Shown here in pieces: positions 6,790-9,153 of a stretch of 9,153 nucleotides of DNA. Below the pieces are notes generated by a model, which saw only the letters and a list, made by a program, of their open reading frames with translations, was not told where the DNA came from and did not search any database. Numbering within the stretch: the stretch's first letter is position 1; each line of letters begins with the position of its first letter. The translations under genes were made by a program, and so were the position numbers. Source of the DNA: Christensenella sp. UBA1260. GTDB taxonomy: Bacteria > Bacillota > Clostridia > Christensenellales > CAG-917. The stretch lies in NCBI GenBank assembly GCA_002308155.1, contig DBVQ01000006.1, positions 453 through 9,605 on the forward strand, read 5' to 3'.

Positions 6790-6818
6790 TTGACGGAATA
6801 ACACTCGCGTGGTATTAT
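6790..6818 (+). promoter_or_regulatory. Promoter of the aminotransferase gene
   Basis: TTGACG (6790-6795) and TATTAT (6813-6818) are separated by 17 bases, with an extended -10 (TGG before TATTAT). The start should be near 6825, giving a leader of about 80 bases. The -35 box lies only 12 bases from the -35 box of the divergent sirtuin promoter, so a factor bound between them could affect both. Confidence 0.78.
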
Positions 6819-6852
6819 TCTTTCATAATATTTGCAGAAACTGCATAATATT
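6813..6852. repeat. Direct and inverted repeats around the aminotransferase transcription start
   Basis: CATAATATT occurs at 6824-6832 and again at 6844-6852, exactly 20 bases apart. Between the copies, TGCAG (6833-6837) and CTGCA (6841-6845) form a small inverted repeat around AAA, and TATTAT (6813-6818) mirrors ATAATA (6825-6830). The position at the -10 box and start site would suit an operator or a 5' RNA hairpin; neither is shown by the sequence alone. Confidence 0.4.
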
Positions 6853-6904
6853 GTGAGAACAAGAATTAATTTTTTGCACTGCAAACTGTGTAAAGGCGGA
6901 ATAA

Positions 6905-8080
6905 ATGGTAAATCAAGAACTCTACAACATAGGCAAGGCACGCACCGTCATAAGACGGTTGTTTGACTATGGCAAAGAACAGCGCAAGCTTGGCAACGTC
7001 GTCTATGACTTCTCGCTTGGCAATCCAAACTTGCAGCCTCCCAAAGAAGTCATTGACACTCTGCGTGAACTTTCAATAGAAAATCCGGATGGCTTGCACG
7101 AATACACTCTCGGCCCGGGGCTTGAGAGCACTCGTCAAGCGGTTGCGGACAATTTGAACAAGAGATTTGGCTTGGAACTTGAAGGCAAATACGTCTTTAT
7201 GACCTGTGGCGCATCCCCTTGTTTGCGCGCAAGTTTTGAGGCACTCAAGGAGAGCCCAGATGATGAAATCATCATGCTCGCACCTTACTTCCCTGAGTAT
7301 CCGCTCTTTATCAAAAACGCAGGGCTCAAATCTGTGGCCGTGCCATGCAAAGATGACTTGACGCCTGACTTTGACGCACTTGAAAAGGCAATCAACCCTC
7401 ACACAAAGGCGGTCATTGTCAACTCTCCAAACAATCCAAGCGGAATCGTCTATGACGAAGCAACGACAAAAGCGCTTGTTGACGTAATGGAGCGCAAACA
7501 AAGAGAGCTTGGCCGTCCGCTCATCATGATCACAGATGAGCCGTATCGCGAGCTCGTCTATGGCGTGCCGGATCACTGCTTTGCCAAAGACTGGGACAAC
7601 TCAATCATCTGCTATTCCTTCTCAAAGAGCCTGTCTCTCCCCGGCGAGCGCATTGGCTATATTGCGGTCAATCCAAAGATGGAAGGCGCAGACGATATGT
7701 ATTGGGCTTTGAGCGGCGCAATCAGGATGCTTGGCTACGTCTGTGCACCGGCACTGTTCCAACGTGTGATTGAAAAATGCTTGTGGGCAAAGCCAAATAT
7801 CGCACAATATCAAAAAAACCATGATTTGCTCCTTGACAACCTCACGCGCATCGGTTTTGAATGCACGCATCCGGACGGAGCTTTCTATATTTGCATCAAG
7901 GCAAAGGACGGCGACTCGGAGGCACTCAGCGAACTTGCAAAATCGCTTGGCATACTCATCATTCCGTGCGACGAGTTTGGCGCAAAAGGATTTGTGAGAA
8001 TCGCCTACTGCGTCAAAGAGCAGACAATCATTGACTCCATCCCAGCGTTTGAAAAGCTCTACGAACTCATGAACAAATAA
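6905..8080 (+). CDS. Class I/II pyridoxal-phosphate-dependent aminotransferase
   Basis: A 391-residue cytoplasmic fold-type I PLP enzyme of the aspartate/aromatic aminotransferase superfamily, about the family's usual length. SLGNPNLQPP (37-46) and EYTLGPGLESTR (66-77) form the substrate-side N-terminus, and CGASPCL (101-107) contacts the cofactor phosphate. SPNNPSG (174-180) contains the Asn that touches the PLP ring, and TDEPYRE (210-216) the Asp and Tyr. SFSKSLSLPGERIGY (238-252) has the Schiff-base Lys241 and Arg249. FVRIAYC (363-369) supplies the Arg365 that binds the substrate carboxylate. AAAGGCGG stands just before the ATG at a good spacing. It is a single-gene unit with its own promoter and terminator. 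The amino acid used (aspartate, alanine, aromatic or another) cannot be decided from motifs, and no biosynthetic neighbours help. Confidence 0.93.
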   Translation: MVNQELYNIGKARTVIRRLFDYGKEQRKLGNVVYDFSLGNPNLQPPKEVIDTLRELSIENPDGLHEYTLGPGLESTRQAVADNLNKRFGLELEGKYVFMTCGASPCLRASFEALKESPDDEIIMLAPYFPEYPLFIKNAGLKSVAVPCKDDLTPDFDALEKAINPHTKAVIVNSPNNPSGIVYDEATTKALVDVMERKQRELGRPLIMITDEPYRELVYGVPDHCFAKDWDNSIICYSFSKSLSLPGERIGYIAVNPKMEGADDMYWALSGAIRMLGYVCAPALFQRVIEKCLWAKPNIAQYQKNHDLLLDNLTRIGFECTHPDGAFYICIKAKDGDSEALSELAKSLGILIIPCDEFGAKGFVRIAYCVKEQTIIDSIPAFEKLYELMNK

Positions 8081-8100
8081 ATAGTTTAAAACGTAATACA

Positions 8101-8143
8101 AAATAAAAGACGGTGTGCTCGAGGGCAACGCCGTCTTTTATTT
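8101..8143 (+). terminator. Long-stem terminator after the aminotransferase, likely bidirectional
   Basis: A 13-bp perfect stem pairs 8101-8113 with 8131-8143 (core GACGG/CCGTC). It continues through a G-T wobble and two further pairs (8114-8116 with 8128-8130), around a loop containing CTCGAG. The A-rich 5' arm pairs with CTTTTATTT, the usual form of a terminator that works in both directions, so it could also end transcripts from the minus-strand small ORF at 8320. Confidence 0.85.
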
Positions 8144-8156
8144 GGGTAAGAAGTTT

Positions 8157-8301
8157 CTCAATTGAGTCATTTTGCACGCGCATTTTATTTATGCGCGAAG
8201 CATACTTGCCTCAATTTCGGCACCGCTTCGCGCACAAGGAATATTTGCTCAACTTTATGAAAACACATAGCCCAAACAGATATTCCGCAATATCCTTGTG
8301 C
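8157..8301. other. Hairpin-rich intergenic stretch with overlapping inverted repeats
   Basis: No convincing ORF lies here. The stretch holds the palindrome CTCAATTGAG (8157-8166) and CGCGCAT (8177-8183) with ATGCGCG (8191-8197). A perfect 10-bp pair joins TGCGCGAAGC (8192-8201) to GCTTCGCGCA (8225-8234). An imperfect long pair at 8232-8248 and 8287-8301 matches at 15 of 17 positions with two one-base gaps, and is followed by TTGATTTTTT. The 8191-8201 arm can pair either upstream or downstream, so the two hairpins exclude each other. Possibilities are a small RNA, the structured 3' UTR of the small ORF on the minus strand, or the remnant of a palindromic repeat element. I see no direct repeats flanking it. 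Confidence 0.45.
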
Positions 8302-8319
8302 TTGATTTTTTGTGAATTG

Positions 8320-8430
8320 TTACTTTTTGATTATACTGACGAGCACGTAGGCGAGTTTGCCGTCTTTCATGCCGATTTGTTGATTTTGGACTCTATCTTC
8401 ACTGCTTATTCTTGAGATGATGATTTTCAT
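8320..8430 (-). CDS. Small protein of 36 residues, function unknown
   Basis: A short ORF beginning MKIIISRISS and ending VLVSIIKK. The start at 8430 is strongly supported: AAAGGAG (complement of 8443-8437) stands 6-7 bases before the ATG. Codon choice (GGC, CTC, GTC, ATC) matches the neighbouring genes. The product has hydrophobic ends (IIIS and AYVLVSII) around a polar middle rich in Gln, Asp and Lys. It has no Cys and no clear signal peptide or full transmembrane helix. The open frame extends upstream to 8538, but that part would run through the promoter region. It is divergent from the WYL regulator, so it is a plausible target of it. I do not recognise the family. It might be a genuine small protein, a leader peptide, or chance; the ribosome binding site favours the first. 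Confidence 0.55.
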   Translation of the reverse strand: MKIIISRISSEDRVQNQQIGMKDGKLAYVLVSIIKK

Positions 8431-8481
8431 GGTTTTCTCCTTTGAGCCTGCGTGATTTTGCAACGCTCTCTTGCTTTTGTG

Positions 8482-8510
8482 ACTATATAATACAACACTC
8501 ATTGTCCCAA
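8482..8510 (-). promoter_or_regulatory. Candidate promoter of the small ORF
   Basis: On the minus strand, TTGGGA (8510-8505) and TATAGT (8487-8482) are 17 bases apart. TATTAT at 8492-8487 is an alternative -10 box but has no good -35 partner. Transcription would begin near 8475, about 45 bases before the ATG at 8430. The match is moderate, weaker than the other promoters in this window. Confidence 0.4.
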
Positions 8511-8519
8511 AAACGGGAC
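8504..8519. repeat. Inverted repeat overlapping the small-ORF promoter (possible operator)
   Basis: GTCCC (8504-8508) and GGGAC (8515-8519) form a perfect 5-bp inverted repeat around AAAAAC. It overlaps the -35 box of the proposed small-ORF promoter and lies 37 bases upstream of the -35 box of the WYL regulator. That is where an operator for the divergent regulator would be expected; this is inference from position only. Confidence 0.4.
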
Positions 8520-8555
8520 GAAACTCGCCTTTTCGCAATTATTTACCAAAATCAG

Positions 8556-8584
8556 TTGCCAATTTGAAAGTTTGATGATATAAA
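8556..8584 (+). promoter_or_regulatory. Promoter of the WYL regulator gene
   Basis: TTGCCA (8556-8561) and TATAAA (8579-8584) are separated by 17 bases, with an extended -10 (TGA before TATAAA). Transcription should start near 8591, giving a leader of about 25 bases that includes the ribosome binding site GAGG at 8605-8608. Confidence 0.7.
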
Positions 8585-8614
8585 AGTGTTGAAAACAAAT
8601 ATACGAGGTATTTT

Positions 8615-9153
8615 ATGTTAGAGCCAAAGAAAACATTGATTTTCCGCATTTATCAAATATTAGAGGATTACTCGGATGAAAACCATCCACTAAGACAGCA
8701 GGACATTATTGACAAACTTGACGCGGACTACGGCATTGAGTGCGAAAGAAAGGCAGTTGGACGAAACCTTGGTTATCTGCAAGAGATGGGTTTTGATATT
8801 GAAATCTGCGGGCGCGGCGCATATCTCGCCTCCCGCAAATTTGAAAACTCCGAACTTCGCCTGCTCATAGACAGCGTACTCGGCTCGCGCCACGTCAATT
8901 CGCAATACTCAAAGCAACTGATTGAAAAACTCGCTTCTCTCGGGGGCAAAAACTTTGAGGGACACGTCAAGCACGTCTATTCCGTCGGCGACTGGGGCAA
9001 GACGGACAGCAAAGAGCTCTTCCTCAACATAGAACTCATTGACGAGGCAATTGAAAACGGCAAGAAGATTTCTTTTGACTATTTGAAAGTAGGTTTGGAC
9101 AAAGAGCCGCACAAATCGTCCTCAAGGAAGGCGAGCCCATATCAACTCGTCCT
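8615..9153 (+). CDS. WYL-domain transcriptional regulator (3' end beyond the window)
   Basis: An open frame of 179 codons that runs off the right edge without a stop. Residues about 5-75 resemble the winged-helix DNA-binding domain of DeoR-like WYL proteins: an initial helix (TLIFRIYQILEDYS, 7-20), LRQQDIIDKL (26-35), then the recognition-helix region ERKAVGRNLGYLQEMGF (44-60) and a wing with GRGAYLASR (66-74). A linker with VYSVGDWGKTDSKELF (121-136) leads into the start of the WYL fold: NIELIDEAIENGKKISFDY (138-156), then SPYQLV (174-179). The WYL motif itself would lie past the edge. WYL domains sense small ligands, often nucleotides or nucleic acids, and control stress, DNA-damage or defence genes; the target here is unknown. 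GAGG stands 6 bases before the ATG. It is divergent from the small ORF at 8320-8430. Confidence 0.85.
   Translation, partial: MLEPKKTLIFRIYQILEDYSDENHPLRQQDIIDKLDADYGIECERKAVGRNLGYLQEMGFDIEICGRGAYLASRKFENSELRLLIDSVLGSRHVNSQYSKQLIEKLASLGGKNFEGHVKHVYSVGDWGKTDSKELFLNIELIDEAIENGKKISFDYLKVGLDKEPHKSSSRKASPYQLV

Noticed and set aside
8119..8122. CTCGAG restriction-site-like sequence in the terminator loop, as a cloning trace
   Set aside because: A six-base palindrome occurs by chance, and it fits naturally in the loop of the terminator; nothing around it looks synthetic.
7622..8128. Minus-strand open frame of 168 codons opposite the aminotransferase
   Set aside because: It starts within the aminotransferase terminator and is antisense to the conserved PLP-enzyme C-terminal half; no domain is visible.
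8113..8415. Plus-strand open frame of 100 codons downstream of the aminotransferase
   Set aside because: It begins inside the terminator loop, has no ribosome binding site, runs through the hairpin region and overlaps the better-supported small ORF on the minus strand.

Overview
The window looks like chromosomal DNA from an anaerobic, Clostridia-like member of the Bacillota, probably uncultured. The signs are consensus sigma-70/sigma-A promoters, GGAGG-type ribosome binding sites, short U-tailed hairpin terminators, a class-U-like sirtuin and a WYL-family regulator. The taxonomic placement is inference: there is no rRNA, and no phylogenetic comparison was possible. There are no insertion sequences, integrases, CRISPR arrays, tRNAs or rRNAs, and base and codon use look even throughout, so this reads as ordinary core and housekeeping territory.

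Layout from left to right. Positions 1-123 hold, on the minus strand, the promoter, leader, ribosome binding site and first codon of a gene that runs off the left edge. Next comes a cytosolic GH31 glycosidase (170-2329, minus). It is divergent from an O-antigen-ligase/Wzy-like polytopic membrane protein (2485-4014, plus), with two back-to-back promoters between them. That gene ends in a clear terminator, followed within 36 bases by glmS (4116-5831, plus), which seems to have its own promoter and no Shine-Dalgarno sequence. A palindrome-rich spacer and a terminator separate glmS from a convergent sirtuin-type NAD-dependent deacylase (6000-6731, minus). The sirtuin is divergent, again with back-to-back promoters, from a class I/II PLP-dependent aminotransferase (6905-8080, plus) that ends in a long-stem terminator. 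A hairpin-rich intergenic stretch follows (8157-8301). After it come a very small ORF with an excellent ribosome binding site (8320-8430, minus) and a divergent WYL-domain transcriptional regulator cut off by the right edge (8615-9153, plus).

The genes do not form one pathway. glmS makes glucosamine-6-phosphate for cell-wall and glycan precursors, and the membrane protein resembles enzymes that polymerise or ligate glycans, so these two may share an envelope theme. GH31, the sirtuin and the aminotransferase are metabolic or regulatory genes in separate transcription units. A repeated design is three divergent gene pairs, each with facing promoters in a spacer of about 155-185 bases.

I found no convincing new multi-gene system. 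The points most worth checking are the apparently leaderless glmS, the 36-residue ORF beside the WYL regulator, and the multi-hairpin stretch at 8157-8301.
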